This document shows, one piece after another, positions 7,443 to 15,703 of a stretch of 37,367 bases of DNA. Below the pieces are notes generated by a model that did no database searches, was not told the origin of the DNA, and saw only the letters and a list, made by a program, of their open reading frames with translations. Origin of the DNA: an uncultured Prevotella sp. GTDB taxonomy: Bacteria; Bacteroidota; Bacteroidia; Bacteroidales; Bacteroidaceae. A program made the position numbers and the translations under genes. Where the stretch lies: positions 1 through 37,367 of the forward strand of contig URUK01000025.1 of the NCBI GenBank assembly GCA_900551055.1. Reading direction: 5' to 3'. How positions within the stretch are numbered: position 1 is the first letter of the stretch; each line of letters opens with the position of its first letter.

Positions 7443-7856
7443 TTACAGCTTGAATGTAATAGGCAATGTGTATCTTACATTAACGGCCTTGCCTTTTTGC
7501 CGTCCCGGAATCCAGTTGGGCATTATGTTAATCAGGCGCAACGCTTCCTTGTCTAATGACAGTGCAATGCCGCGGACGACTTTTGCATCAATGATTTTGC
7601 CGGTCGGACTGATTATGAACTGCACTATGACACGTCCTTCTATGCCGTCCATGGCGGCTTCTACGGGATATTTCAGGTTATCATCTATCCATTATGTCAA
7701 GGCGCTGTAGCCGCCCGGGAACTCTGGATACTGTTCTACAATGTCGTAAATTTGTTCGCCTTTGACCGTTCCCTCTGTTGATATTGTGCCTTTGTCTTGT
7801 CCGAATAGCATTGCCGGTAAAAGGCAAAGCATCAATAAAACCAAACCCTTTTTCAT
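7443..7856 (-). pseudogene. TonB C-terminal-domain secreted protein broken by a stop codon
   Basis: A single frame of 138 codons runs from ATG 7856 to a stop at 7443, with one internal TAA at 7694-7692 (codon 55). It encodes a signal peptide (MKKGLVLLMLCLLPAMLFGQ), then YDIVEQYPEFPGGYSALT, the stop, then WIDDNLKYPVEAAMDG and RVIVQFIISPTGKIIDAKVVRG. This is the usual 'FPGG..AL..WL..N+KYP..A...GI.G.V.V.F.V...G' of TonB C-terminal proteins. Homologues have a sense codon where TAA stands. Unlike true TonB it lacks an N-terminal membrane anchor and Pro-rich linker; the intact form would be a small periplasmic or exported protein. Function is unknown. Restart at the ATG at 7652 could yield a 69-residue fragment without signal peptide. 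Confidence 0.8.
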
Positions 7857-7969
7857 GTAGATAAGTATTATTGGGTAAAGTTATGAATTTTATTCCAATG
7901 TTCAAACATTTGCCGGTGTTTTTTGTGCAATCCTCTTTCATATCTTCATCTTGCAGCATGGATTTGTTG

Positions 7970-7977
7970 CAAAATTA
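7970..7977 (-). promoter_or_regulatory. possible -7 box upstream of the broken TonB-like gene
   Basis: TAATTTTG on the minus strand matches TAnnTTTG, but no TTTG lies at the right distance upstream, and the leader would be over 100 nt. Confidence 0.35.
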
Positions 7978-8123
7978 TGAATTAGGGCACAAACAGTTTG
8001 CTGGATTTTGGTCTAAGTTGGTCTAAACTGGAAAAAGAGTGGGTTACATGCCTGCGGACGGGCACAAAAAAATGGAAACACTTGCCATGTCCCCACGCGT
8101 GAAATATGATGAATTGTGTTGAG

Positions 8124-8197
8124 AGCCTCTTGTCGGATTCGAACCAACGACCCCGAGATTACAAATCACGTGCTCTGGCCAACTGAGCTAAAGAGGC
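8124..8197 (-). tRNA. tRNA-Thr(TGT)
   Basis: The minus strand folds to a complete tRNA: acceptor GCCTCTT/AAGAGGC, D arm GCTCAGTTGGCCAGAGC, anticodon loop TTTGTAA with anticodon TGT, and T arm GTTGGTTCGAATCCGAC. The discriminator is T, and CCA is not encoded. One T-T mismatch lies in the anticodon stem. It begins 5 bp after the end of the SRP RNA on the same strand, with no promoter between, so it should be processed from a shared transcript. Confidence 0.95.
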
Positions 8198-8202
8198 GAG
8201 GT

Positions 8203-8298
8203 GGGCAAGCTACTTGCATCGCGCCGCTACAACCAACTACCTTTGCTGCGTTCCCGCCCTGGAGGATTCGAAGGGAGCTGGCCGTACAAGACTTGCCC
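8203..8298 (-). ncRNA. ffs: signal recognition particle RNA (small bacterial type, 4.5S-like)
   Basis: Read on the minus strand, the segment starts GGGCAAG and ends CTTGCCC, closing a long hairpin. Near its apex lies CAGGGCGGGAACGCAGCAA, the conserved asymmetric loop and tetraloop region that binds Ffh in small SRP RNAs. Together with Ffh it targets membrane and secreted proteins. A -7 box (TACCTTTG) lies just upstream, and tRNA-Thr follows 5 bp downstream. Ends are inferred from the terminal pairing and could be off by a few bases. Confidence 0.9.
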
Positions 8299-8311
8299 GT
8301 CTTTGCGGCTG

Positions 8312-8319
8312 CAAAGGTA
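8312..8319 (-). promoter_or_regulatory. -7 box of the SRP RNA-tRNA-Thr transcript
   Basis: TACCTTTG on the minus strand fits TAnnTTTG and predicts a start near 8305, a few bases before the SRP RNA hairpin. The -33 element is weak. Confidence 0.6.
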
Positions 8320-8562
8320 ATAAAAAGTTCGGACATGAATGTGGGTGCACGGCCTTTTGTCTTGTTTTTTAACTTATTTTCAAAAGTCCCTACCGCCGGC
8401 GGAGTAAAAAATCAGGACAATTAAATTTCTCAAACTACGTTCCTCGCAAGGCGGATTTTTGTCGTCTCATTTGCCTTTATTATTATATAAGGTGTGATTT
8501 TGCCATGTGCGGTTTGCAAAATAGTGTGGTTTTGAATGTTTGTAGGCCGTTGAAAGGCTTGC

Positions 8563-8621
8563 CGTTGACGGCCTTTTAGAGGCTGAAAGACCGTATTTCA
8601 GCCTGCAAAAGGTGGCCTTTT
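8563..8621. repeat. 22-bp palindrome array, copy 2 (3 units)
   Basis: Cores are centred at 8570, 8592 and 8614: one half-decayed (ending GGCCTTTT), then GAAAGACCGTATTTC and AAAAGGTGGCCTTTT. Spacing is exactly 22 and 22. Linkers are AGAGGCT and AGCCTGC. Confidence 0.75.
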
Positions 8622-8632
8622 GTCTTGCCGTA

Positions 8633-9084
8633 TGTTTCATTTTGTTGCATTGGTTGGCGTAATGTTCTGTCTGCCAATGCGTTACGTTTGACGCTGAAAA
8701 ACGTGTTTTTTCAGACCGGAAGTATGTTTCTTTCTCGCCACGGGTATTCTGGGAGTGTTAACGTTACGTGAGTTTGGTATAAGAGTGGTAATGTTCCTAC
8801 TTCAAGCGGTCGGTTGGTGGCTGTTTGAAATACAAGGCCATATAGGTTGTTTCATTTCAAGGAAAGAGTGGCCTTATACCGAACTCTCCTCAAAATAAGA
8901 TTTTAAGACTTTACACCCAGCCCACGATTGTCAATAATGTTTCATTATCCCGCAATATTGTTGCTCGTCCGATAATGTCCATAAGGTGTTTCATTTTGTG
9001 TCGGAAAAGGTTTTTGTATGCAAAATGTTGCGATTAAAATGCATGTTTCAGGCGTTTGAGACGTTTTGAAACGCGCATGAAACA
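8633..9084. promoter_or_regulatory. cluster of TGTTTCAT motifs upstream of susC
   Basis: TGTTTCAT occurs on the plus strand at 8633, 8848, 8938 and 8987, TGTTTCAG at 9044, and ATGAAACA (the reverse) at 9077-9084. The last two face each other 25 bp apart. The nearest copy is about 30 bp before the -7 box of the operon. They could be operator sites for a regulator such as a hybrid two-component protein; that is inference. Confidence 0.4.
8770..8886. repeat. 14-bp inverted repeat enclosing 89 bp
   Basis: GAGTTTGGTATAAG (8770-8783) and CTTATACCGAACTC (8873-8886) are complementary at 13 of 14 positions. The whole is 117 bp, with no open frame and no obvious target duplication. It could be a small non-autonomous element or a large stem-loop. 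Confidence 0.55.
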
Positions 9085-9114
9085 AATAGCAATTAATAAA
9101 AAGATTAAATAACA

Positions 9115-9122
9115 TAATTTTG
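9115..9122 (+). promoter_or_regulatory. -7 box of the xylan operon
   Basis: TAATTTTG fits TAnnTTTG and predicts a start near 9129, with a leader of about 40 nt before the SusC ATG. No TTTG is found at the usual distance upstream, as expected for a promoter that needs an activator. Confidence 0.55.
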
Positions 9123-9168
9123 TGGCCGTGAATACTTTTTACCTTAAATAACATTAAACAACCAAAAC

Positions 9169-12100
9169 ATGAAACACTCTATTAAAGTTTGCAAAACCCT
9201 CGGTTTGCTTATACTCATGAGCGTCTTCCCGTTGGTGGCGATGGCGCAGGGGTCGGCAATAACCGTAAAGGGGCAGGTCACTGACGACCAGGGGCCTATC
9301 ATCGGAGCGACTGTAAGAGAAAAGGGCACCAAGGCCGTTGCCGTTACTGACATTGACGGTAACTATTCTATTAAGGTGCAGCCAAACGCCACTCTTACGT
9401 TTACTTATTTGGGATACCAGAATAAAGAGGTGAACGTTGGCAACAGGACGCAGGTTGACGTTACCATGGTATCTGACGCGCAGGCGTTGAGCGAGGTCGT
9501 AGTCGTAGGTTACGGCCAGATGAAACGCTCTGACGTCACCGGTTCGGTTGTCTCTGTCAACTCCGAGTCAATCGAGCGCGCCGTGCCAACCAGTATCGAC
9601 CAGGTGCTTCAGGGGCGTGCCGCCGGTGTGCAGATACAGGCTAACTCTGGTACGCCGGGTGCTAACACCAGTATCCGCATCCGCGGTATCAACTCGCTGA
9701 ACTCTACCAACCAGCCGATTTTCGTCATCGACGGTGTTGTTGTTGAGCCGCAGAGTACCGATACGAGCGACCCCTTGTCAAGTAACAACCCCTTGGCAAG
9801 CATCAACCCGAGCGACATCGTGTCTATGGACGTGCTCAAGGACGCTTCCGCCACCGCTATATATGGTGCGCGTGCGGCCAACGGTGTCATCATGATTACC
9901 ACTCGGAGGGGAAAGGCCGGCGAGGCGACCATAACCTATGACGGTTACGTAGGCTGGCAGGAGATGGCCAACAAGCTCGACATGATGGACCTGCGGCAGT
10001 ATGCACGCCATCACAACGCACGCGCCGAGGCCGGCATCGTGCAGTCGAGCGATGCTTTCGTGCGCCCCGATTTGCTCGGTAGCGGTACCGACTGGCAGGA
10101 CGCTTTGTTCCGCAGCGCGCTCATGACGAGCCACAACCTCTCTGTAACCGGCGGTTCCGACAAGGCTACCTATTCTATAAGCGCCGGCTACCTCAATCAG
10201 GAAGGTATCGCCATAGGCTCGGGCTTCAAGCGTCTTACGTTGCGCGGAAATACCGACGCGCAGGTAAAGAAATGGCTCAAGGCCAGCCTTAGCTTCTCTC
10301 TTACCGACTCGAAGCAGGAGGTGGGAGCCGACAACGACGTCATCATGAACGCCCTTATGCAGCAGCCTTCGGTCGCTGTCAGGAGTGCCGACGGCTCGTT
10401 TGACGGTCCTGACGACGTGTACATGCCGCTCAACGCCGTGGCTCTTGCCGAGTTGCGCGAGAACTACAACAAGAAGATGAACTTCCGCGTGAACGGCAGT
10501 TTGGAGGCCACATTATATAAAGGTCTTACATTCAAGACTGAACTTTCGGCCGACTACAACCTCAACAAGTTCTATTATTACGAGCCAGACTATCAGTTCG
10601 GTTCGCTCACCAACGACACACGTACAGGCCGTTGGACGAAGACTGACACAAAGTATTGGTCATGGCGAAACATCCTTACGTATCAGAATACCTTTGCCGA
10701 GAAGCACAACGTAAACGTAATGCTCGGTCAGGAAATGAGCCATTCACACTGGGAGAACCAGGTGAGCACGGCAACCGGCTTCCTCTCCAACAGCACACAC
10801 GACCCCTCGGCGGGCGACCTTACACAGTCAACAGGTAACGGTACGCAGAACGACAACTCCATCTTCTCTTACTTCGGACGCGCGTTCTATTCATACGACG
10901 ACCGTTATCTCGTAACCGCCACTCTCCGCCGCGACGGCAGCTCGCGCTTCGCACGCGGCAACCGTTGGGGTTGGTTCCCTTCGGCGGCGCTCGCATGGCG
11001 CGTATCGAGCGAGAAGTTCATGGCTAAGACAAGCAATGTCATCAGCAACTTGAAACTCCGCTTCGGCTGGGGTGCTACCGGTAACCAAAACGTTTCCGAC
11101 TGGGCTTACATGGCTTTGCTCTCTTCAAAGACCACACCGTGGGGCAGCGGCGTGCTGACAGGCAATACTCCCAACCCCGAACTGAAGTGGGAGACCACTA
11201 CATCGTGGAACGTAGGATTAGACCTTAGCCTCTTCCAAAACCGCATCGAGTTCATCTTCGACTGGTATTACAAGGAAACCGACGACCTGCTCCTGCAACT
11301 CCCGTTGCCTACTTATGTAGGTTCTTACGGTAACGGAGCGGCTTCAAACCCGTGGCAGAACGTCGGAGCTATGCGCAATACAGGTATAGAAATGACGTTG
11401 AACACTGTCAATATCGATAAGGGCGGCTTCCAGTGGCGCACCAACCTCACGTTCTCAATGAACCGCAACAAGGTTATCCGCCTCGATACCGAGAGCGCAT
11501 CAATCAACAAGGATTTCCAGATAGGTTCTGAAACGAGTACCATTACGCGCACCGTGGTAGGCAAGCCGGTAGGCCAGCTGTACGGATACAAGGTAATCGG
11601 ACGTTTCGACAAGGCTGAAGACTTTTATTACAAGGATGCCAACGGAGTGGTAAAGCCTGTGGCAAGACCTGAAGGAAGCTCAATCAGCGAGAGCGGAACA
11701 TGGATTGGCGACTATATTTTTGAAGACGTGAACAAGGACGGCGTAATCAACGCTGCTGACTGTACGTTCATCGGCGACCCGCAGCCCGACTTCACATACG
11801 GTATCGGCAACACCTTCTCATGGAAGGGATTTGACCTTACAATCTTCTTCAACGGCAGCTACGGCAACGATATTCTCAACCTGACAAAGCGTAGCGTCGG
11901 CGACGTCCGCCTGAGCAGCAACCTGCTGTCAGAATGTGCCGGATATGCACAGATTGGCGTTATCGATCCCAACCTGCCTGACGATGACTTCCGTAACCTG
12001 TACGTGACCAACCCCAACACACGTCTGCCGCGTATCAGTGCGTCGCAGACTAACGGTAACAGCCGCATCAGCGACCTCTGGGTTGAGGACGGCTCTTACA

Positions 12101-12336
12101 TACGTTTGCAGAACATCTCGTTAAGCTATACGTTCCCGAAGTCAATCGTAAGCAAGCTGAAGCTGCAGAACCTCAAGGTGTACATGAACCTGCAAAACGT
12201 TTACACCTGGACCAACTACAGCGGTTACGACCCTGAAGTAGGTTCACTCTATGGCGACGCACTTATGACAGGCATCGACTACGGACGCTATCCGTCACCG
12301 AGAATTTACACTTTCGGTCTCAACATATCGTTCTAA
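9169..12336 (+). CDS. SusC/RagA-family TonB-dependent outer-membrane transporter (xylan locus)
   Basis: 1055 residues. A signal peptide is cleaved after about residue 26 (PLVAMA|QG). Then come a carboxypeptidase-regulatory-like domain (about 31-105, VKGQVTDDQGPIIGATV), a TonB box region EVVVVGYG near 110, a plug domain (TSIDQVLQGRAAGVQIQ, IRIRGINSLNSTNQPIFVIDG), and a 22-strand barrel ending in a C-terminal aromatic strand (FGLNISF). It imports oligosaccharides across the outer membrane with the SusD partner as lid. It is first of four plus-strand genes (SusC, SusD, surface binding protein, GH10), which points to xylo-oligosaccharides as substrate. The arrangement resembles the xylan loci of Prevotella bryantii and gut Bacteroides. 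Substrate is inferred from the GH10 neighbour only. Confidence 0.95.
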   Translation: MKHSIKVCKTLGLLILMSVFPLVAMAQGSAITVKGQVTDDQGPIIGATVREKGTKAVAVTDIDGNYSIKVQPNATLTFTYLGYQNKEVNVGNRTQVDVTMVSDAQALSEVVVVGYGQMKRSDVTGSVVSVNSESIERAVPTSIDQVLQGRAAGVQIQANSGTPGANTSIRIRGINSLNSTNQPIFVIDGVVVEPQSTDTSDPLSSNNPLASINPSDIVSMDVLKDASATAIYGARAANGVIMITTRRGKAGEATITYDGYVGWQEMANKLDMMDLRQYARHHNARAEAGIVQSSDAFVRPDLLGSGTDWQDALFRSALMTSHNLSVTGGSDKATYSISAGYLNQEGIAIGSGFKRLTLRGNTDAQVKKWLKASLSFSLTDSKQEVGADNDVIMNALMQQPSVAVRSADGSFDGPDDVYMPLNAVALAELRENYNKKMNFRVNGSLEATLYKGLTFKTELSADYNLNKFYYYEPDYQFGSLTNDTRTGRWTKTDTKYWSWRNILTYQNTFAEKHNVNVMLGQEMSHSHWENQVSTATGFLSNSTHDPSAGDLTQSTGNGTQNDNSIFSYFGRAFYSYDDRYLVTATLRRDGSSRFARGNRWGWFPSAALAWRVSSEKFMAKTSNVISNLKLRFGWGATGNQNVSDWAYMALLSSKTTPWGSGVLTGNTPNPELKWETTTSWNVGLDLSLFQNRIEFIFDWYYKETDDLLLQLPLPTYVGSYGNGAASNPWQNVGAMRNTGIEMTLNTVNIDKGGFQWRTNLTFSMNRNKVIRLDTESASINKDFQIGSETSTITRTVVGKPVGQLYGYKVIGRFDKAEDFYYKDANGVVKPVARPEGSSISESGTWIGDYIFEDVNKDGVINAADCTFIGDPQPDFTYGIGNTFSWKGFDLTIFFNGSYGNDILNLTKRSVGDVRLSSNLLSECAGYAQIGVIDPNLPDDDFRNLYVTNPNTRLPRISASQTNGNSRISDLWVEDGSYIRLQNISLSYTFPKSIVSKLKLQNLKVYMNLQNVYTWTNYSGYDPEVGSLYGDALMTGIDYGRYPSPRIYTFGLNISF

Positions 12337-12386
12337 GCCTGTGAAATCAAGGAAAAAGTAAGAAACCATTATATATTTCAGAAAAA

Positions 12387-14099
12387 ATGAAAGCAAAGAT
12401 ATATTTATTCGGTTCGCTCTTGACTGCCGGTCTGATGGTGACTTCCTGCGCCGAGGATTTTCTCGACCAAGAGAATACCACCAGCATTAACGCCGAGACG
12501 TTCTTCGACAGCGACGAGGCCATCGACAAGGCCATCTATCCTCTTTACAACTATGTTTGGCATAGTTTTAATGACAAGGCTTATTACGGCATGGGCGACG
12601 GAAGGGCCAACAACATAACGGCACAATACTCAGACTACATCTATCCATACACCAACTTCAACGAGACGGGTATCAGCACGGGACTTCCTGACGCTTGGGG
12701 CTCGCTATATTCGGTTGTTGCGCAGGCAAACAATGTCATCAACAACATCCGCGACCGCTCTTCATCGGCTGTAAGCGAAGAGGCGAAGACCGTAGGCATG
12801 GCCGAAGCGCGCTTCATGCGCGGTGTTGCTTACTGGTATATAGCTTCGCTTTGGGGCGACGCCATCATCTATACCAATACCAGCGCCATGGTAAACAACT
12901 ATGTGATACCGGCCAATCCGTGTGTTGACGTGATGGAATTTGCCATACGCGATCTTGAATATGCAGCTGTAAACCTGCCCGAGACGTCGCCCGAGACGGG
13001 CCGTATAAACAAGTACACGGCATACGGAATGCTCTCAAGGGTTTACCTCTCGATGGCCGGACTGACAACGGACGGGCAGTATGACGGGACAAACGCCGCC
13101 ACCGACTTCAACCGCGGAACGCGTAACACCTATTATCTCGACCTTGCACGCCAGGCGGCTCTTAAGGTTGTGACCGAGTCGAACTTCGACCTTATGGAAG
13201 AATACGGCGACCTTTTCAAGATTGAGAACAACAATTGCAAGGAGGATATGTTCCAACTCCAGTTTATTACGGGTACAACCGATGCTATCGGGTGGGGCTG
13301 TAACCAGACTATCTCGTCATATTTCGGATGGACGTCGATGGTAGCCGACGGTACGAACTGGGGCGGAGCTACCTATTGTTCTTGGGATTTGTTTAATGAA
13401 TATGAGGCCAACGACAAGCGCAAACACGAGAGCGTGGCTTGGTATGGAGAAGAGTATCCCGAGCTTAACGTGCGCGGCGGGGGTTACATCTATGGCGTAA
13501 CTGAAGACGCCATGAGCCAAGGCGCAAGCATAAAGAAGTATGTTGTAGGTACAAACTCTGACAACGGAGTGAGCCAAAAGCAGTCGAGCGGCATCAACAC
13601 TCACATGCTCCGTCTGGCCGAAGTTTACCTGAACCTTGCCGAGGCGATACTTGGCAACAGCGAAACGACAAGAGACGAGACCGCCCTTTATTACTTCAAC
13701 GAGGTGCGTACACGTGCCGGTCTTGAGGCGAAACGCTCCATCTCATACGAAGACTTGCGTCATGAGCGCCGTATGGAGCTGGCTTTCGAGGGACAGTATT
13801 GGTACGACCTGGTAAGGCGTGCGTACTATCAGCAGCAGGAAGTCGTCAACTACATCAACAACCAAGACCGTAACGCAAGCTACTATGACGCTGAAACTCA
13901 CTCGTATGAGCTTGACGAAGATTGGGTAAATCCCGGTCCGGGTGTTGCTACTGCGACTGCAAGAAACCTGCGGTTGCCTTATCCTGACGCCGACGTAAAC
14001 CGCAACCCGTACCTCCAGAGCGACGGAAACGGCAACCTTCAGACCGTGGCTTACCAGTTCGGAGAGCGTGAAGTAACAGTAGAAGATTTGTTCGATTAA
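12387..14099 (+). CDS. SusD/RagB-family surface lipoprotein (xylan locus)
   Basis: 570 residues. A lipoprotein signal ends at MVTSC (Cys21), followed by AEDFLDQ, the usual start of SusD proteins; the acidic residues after Cys suit export to the cell surface. Helical SusD/TPR motifs follow, including ARFMRGVAYWYIASLWGDAIIY (about 134-155) and the C-terminal RMELAFEGQYWYDLVRR (about 455-472). SusD forms the lid over SusC and captures glycan. It lies 50 bp after SusC and 111 bp before the next gene; that gap holds a GC-rich inverted repeat. Confidence 0.95.
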   Translation: MKAKIYLFGSLLTAGLMVTSCAEDFLDQENTTSINAETFFDSDEAIDKAIYPLYNYVWHSFNDKAYYGMGDGRANNITAQYSDYIYPYTNFNETGISTGLPDAWGSLYSVVAQANNVINNIRDRSSSAVSEEAKTVGMAEARFMRGVAYWYIASLWGDAIIYTNTSAMVNNYVIPANPCVDVMEFAIRDLEYAAVNLPETSPETGRINKYTAYGMLSRVYLSMAGLTTDGQYDGTNAATDFNRGTRNTYYLDLARQAALKVVTESNFDLMEEYGDLFKIENNNCKEDMFQLQFITGTTDAIGWGCNQTISSYFGWTSMVADGTNWGGATYCSWDLFNEYEANDKRKHESVAWYGEEYPELNVRGGGYIYGVTEDAMSQGASIKKYVVGTNSDNGVSQKQSSGINTHMLRLAEVYLNLAEAILGNSETTRDETALYYFNEVRTRAGLEAKRSISYEDLRHERRMELAFEGQYWYDLVRRAYYQQQEVVNYINNQDRNASYYDAETHSYELDEDWVNPGPGVATATARNLRLPYPDADVNRNPYLQSDGNGNLQTVAYQFGEREVTVEDLFD

Positions 14100-14105
14100 C
14101 AATAA

Positions 14106-14193
14106 GCGGCCCCTCCCGACATCCCCGGTAGGGAGAGGCGGACAAACAAAAGCTAACCAGGCCCCTCTCCACCGGGGAGGCAACGAGGGGCAA
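14106..14193. repeat. GC-rich inverted repeat inside the xylan operon
   Basis: A GC-rich ~32-bp word beginning GCCCCTCCCGACATCCCCGG (from about 14108) and its diverged inverted copy (ending GGGGAGGCAACGAGGGGC, to 14193) face each other across about 25 bp. Each half also folds on itself. The structure sits between susD and the surface binding protein, where it could stabilize or attenuate the message. It looks like a dispersed intergenic repeat rather than gene-specific sequence. Confidence 0.7.
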
Positions 14194-14210
14194 AAAACGA
14201 AAAAATCATC

Positions 14211-15614
14211 ATGAAGACATTAAAATATATTTGGATGTTCTGCCTCGCTGTCGTGACAGTAGGCTTTACATCATGCGACGATGACGACGAGGCTTCAGGC
14301 AGCTCGCCCATCACCGTGACGCAGATTTACCTTGAAAGATCCACTGCTACGGTAACCGACAGGCCGGTGGAGTTCGCCCGCCTCGGACAGACTATCCGTA
14401 TTGAAGGCTCCGGCTTCAAGGGATTGAAAGAACTGTATGTCAACGGTTTCAGGACATACTTCAACACGACGTACATCACGAACAACAACATGATTGTGTC
14501 GCTCGATATGGATACGCCCATCAGCGGCGCCGATCCGGAAGAGCGCAACACCATCCGCTTCGTCAAGAGCGGTACGGAGTACGTCTATGAGTTTGAAATC
14601 CGCGCAGCGTCTCCCGTCATCAAGAGCATCAGCAACACCCTGCCGAAGGCCGGCGAGACTGTCACCGTGTATGGTGAGAACCTGCAACTTACAGAAAGTG
14701 TGACGCTGCCCGGCGGCACGCAGGTGACTGAAATCACCAATGCTCCCGAGGAAGAGGACGGCGAATGGTTCTCGTTCGTGATGCCTTCAGACGTTACCGA
14801 GTACGGTGCAATAACCGTAACGTGCGCCAACGGAACAGCCGTTTCAGCAGAATACTTCAACAACAGCAACTGCATAGTGCTCGACTTTGACGGTAACGGA
14901 ACGCAAGGCTACTGGGGCTGGAGCGAGACCGGCAGCATGATAAGTCCTGACGACTTGGTTGACGACCCGCTTGGAACAGGACGCGGAATGGTGCTTAAAA
15001 TAATTCCCGACCGTCTGCTTGACGCCGGTGGAATAGCTGCAGGCAAGCCGCGTGCAACGGAATGCTGGACGGCAGGCAGCGGCAACGAGCTTGACGACTG
15101 GAGCCGAATGTACACATACATACCTGAAACCACGCCGTTGACCGACGTTGCATTCCAGTTCGACATCTATGTGCCGGGCACATGGGTTGGCACGGGGCAC
15201 ATACAGTTTAGCCTTATGAACAACTTTAACTTCGGCGGCATAGGTTCTGACGACGATTCTGACAGCAAGCAGTGCGCTTTCTACTGCCCATGGATTGTTG
15301 ACGGAGAGGTTGTTCCCTTTACAACGGGCGACCAGTGGGTAACGGTTACAATACCGTTCAGTGAGTTCGGCAAGTACGCAGCCGAGATAGAAGACGGCGA
15401 TACGCCGACTTTCAGCGAGGTTGTGACCGACCGCAATTCTGCGACATACCCCAACTTCGGTATGGGTTTTGTCAATACAGACTTCACTCTTGACGGTGTT
15501 GAATACGAATCGGCGGTATGTTCACAGGAAATCTATATTGACAACTGGCGCGTTGTGCCGTGTGCAAGCGAGGTTGTATCAGACTTCCCCGACGAAGAGG
15601 AGGAAGAGGAGTAA
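14211..15614 (+). CDS. IPT/TIG-domain surface glycan-binding lipoprotein (SGBP-B/XusE-like)
   Basis: 467 residues. The lipoprotein signal ends GFTSC (Cys22) followed by DDDDE, a strong Bacteroidota surface-export signal. Two Ig-like IPT/TIG domains are apparent (about 36-125 with GQTIRIEGSGFKGLKELYVNG; 131-220 with AGETVTVYGENLQLTESVTLPGG). A C-terminal beta-sandwich region follows (about 225-455), beginning VLDFDGNGTQGYWGWS and ending IYIDNWRVVP, as in surface glycan-binding proteins of the SGBP-B type. It should hold xylan at the cell surface for the GH10 enzyme and SusCD. Its last six residues are all Glu, matching an acidic tail on the next gene. It is not an enzyme as far as can be seen. 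Confidence 0.85.
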   Translation: MKTLKYIWMFCLAVVTVGFTSCDDDDEASGSSPITVTQIYLERSTATVTDRPVEFARLGQTIRIEGSGFKGLKELYVNGFRTYFNTTYITNNNMIVSLDMDTPISGADPEERNTIRFVKSGTEYVYEFEIRAASPVIKSISNTLPKAGETVTVYGENLQLTESVTLPGGTQVTEITNAPEEEDGEWFSFVMPSDVTEYGAITVTCANGTAVSAEYFNNSNCIVLDFDGNGTQGYWGWSETGSMISPDDLVDDPLGTGRGMVLKIIPDRLLDAGGIAAGKPRATECWTAGSGNELDDWSRMYTYIPETTPLTDVAFQFDIYVPGTWVGTGHIQFSLMNNFNFGGIGSDDDSDSKQCAFYCPWIVDGEVVPFTTGDQWVTVTIPFSEFGKYAAEIEDGDTPTFSEVVTDRNSATYPNFGMGFVNTDFTLDGVEYESAVCSQEIYIDNWRVVPCASEVVSDFPDEEEEEE

Positions 15615-15633
15615 CATTCAATGTGGCGGTTGT

Positions 15634-15656
15634 GGGCAAGGCTTCATTGCCTGCCC
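15634..15656 (+). other. intercistronic hairpin before the xylanase gene
   Basis: GGGCAAGGC pairs with GCCTGCCC (one bulged A) around a six-base loop. No T run follows, so it is more likely an RNA processing or stability element than a terminator. Confidence 0.4.
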
Positions 15657-15703
15657 GACCGTCGCAGAAACCTGTCAAGTTATAAAATTAAAAACAGAAT
15701 ATC

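Larger units (their letters stand above)
8320..9168. other. long intergenic region upstream of the xylan operon
   Basis: About 850 bp without a credible gene. It contains the three-unit 22-bp palindrome array (8563-8621), a 14-bp inverted repeat (8770/8886), six copies of TGTTTCA(T) between 8633 and 9084, and the -7 box of the SusC gene. The first 240 bp show nothing further that I can name. Confidence 0.65.

Noticed and set aside
7692..7694. TAA in the TonB-like gene read as a recoded amino acid
   Set aside because: TAA recoding is not known in this group, and no recoding structure is visible; a simple nonsense mutation is enough.
8037..8080. Possible terminator after tRNA-Thr around TGCCTGCGGACGGGCA
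   Set aside because: The stem is only 4-5 bp and the T tract is on the wrong side for the minus-strand transcript.
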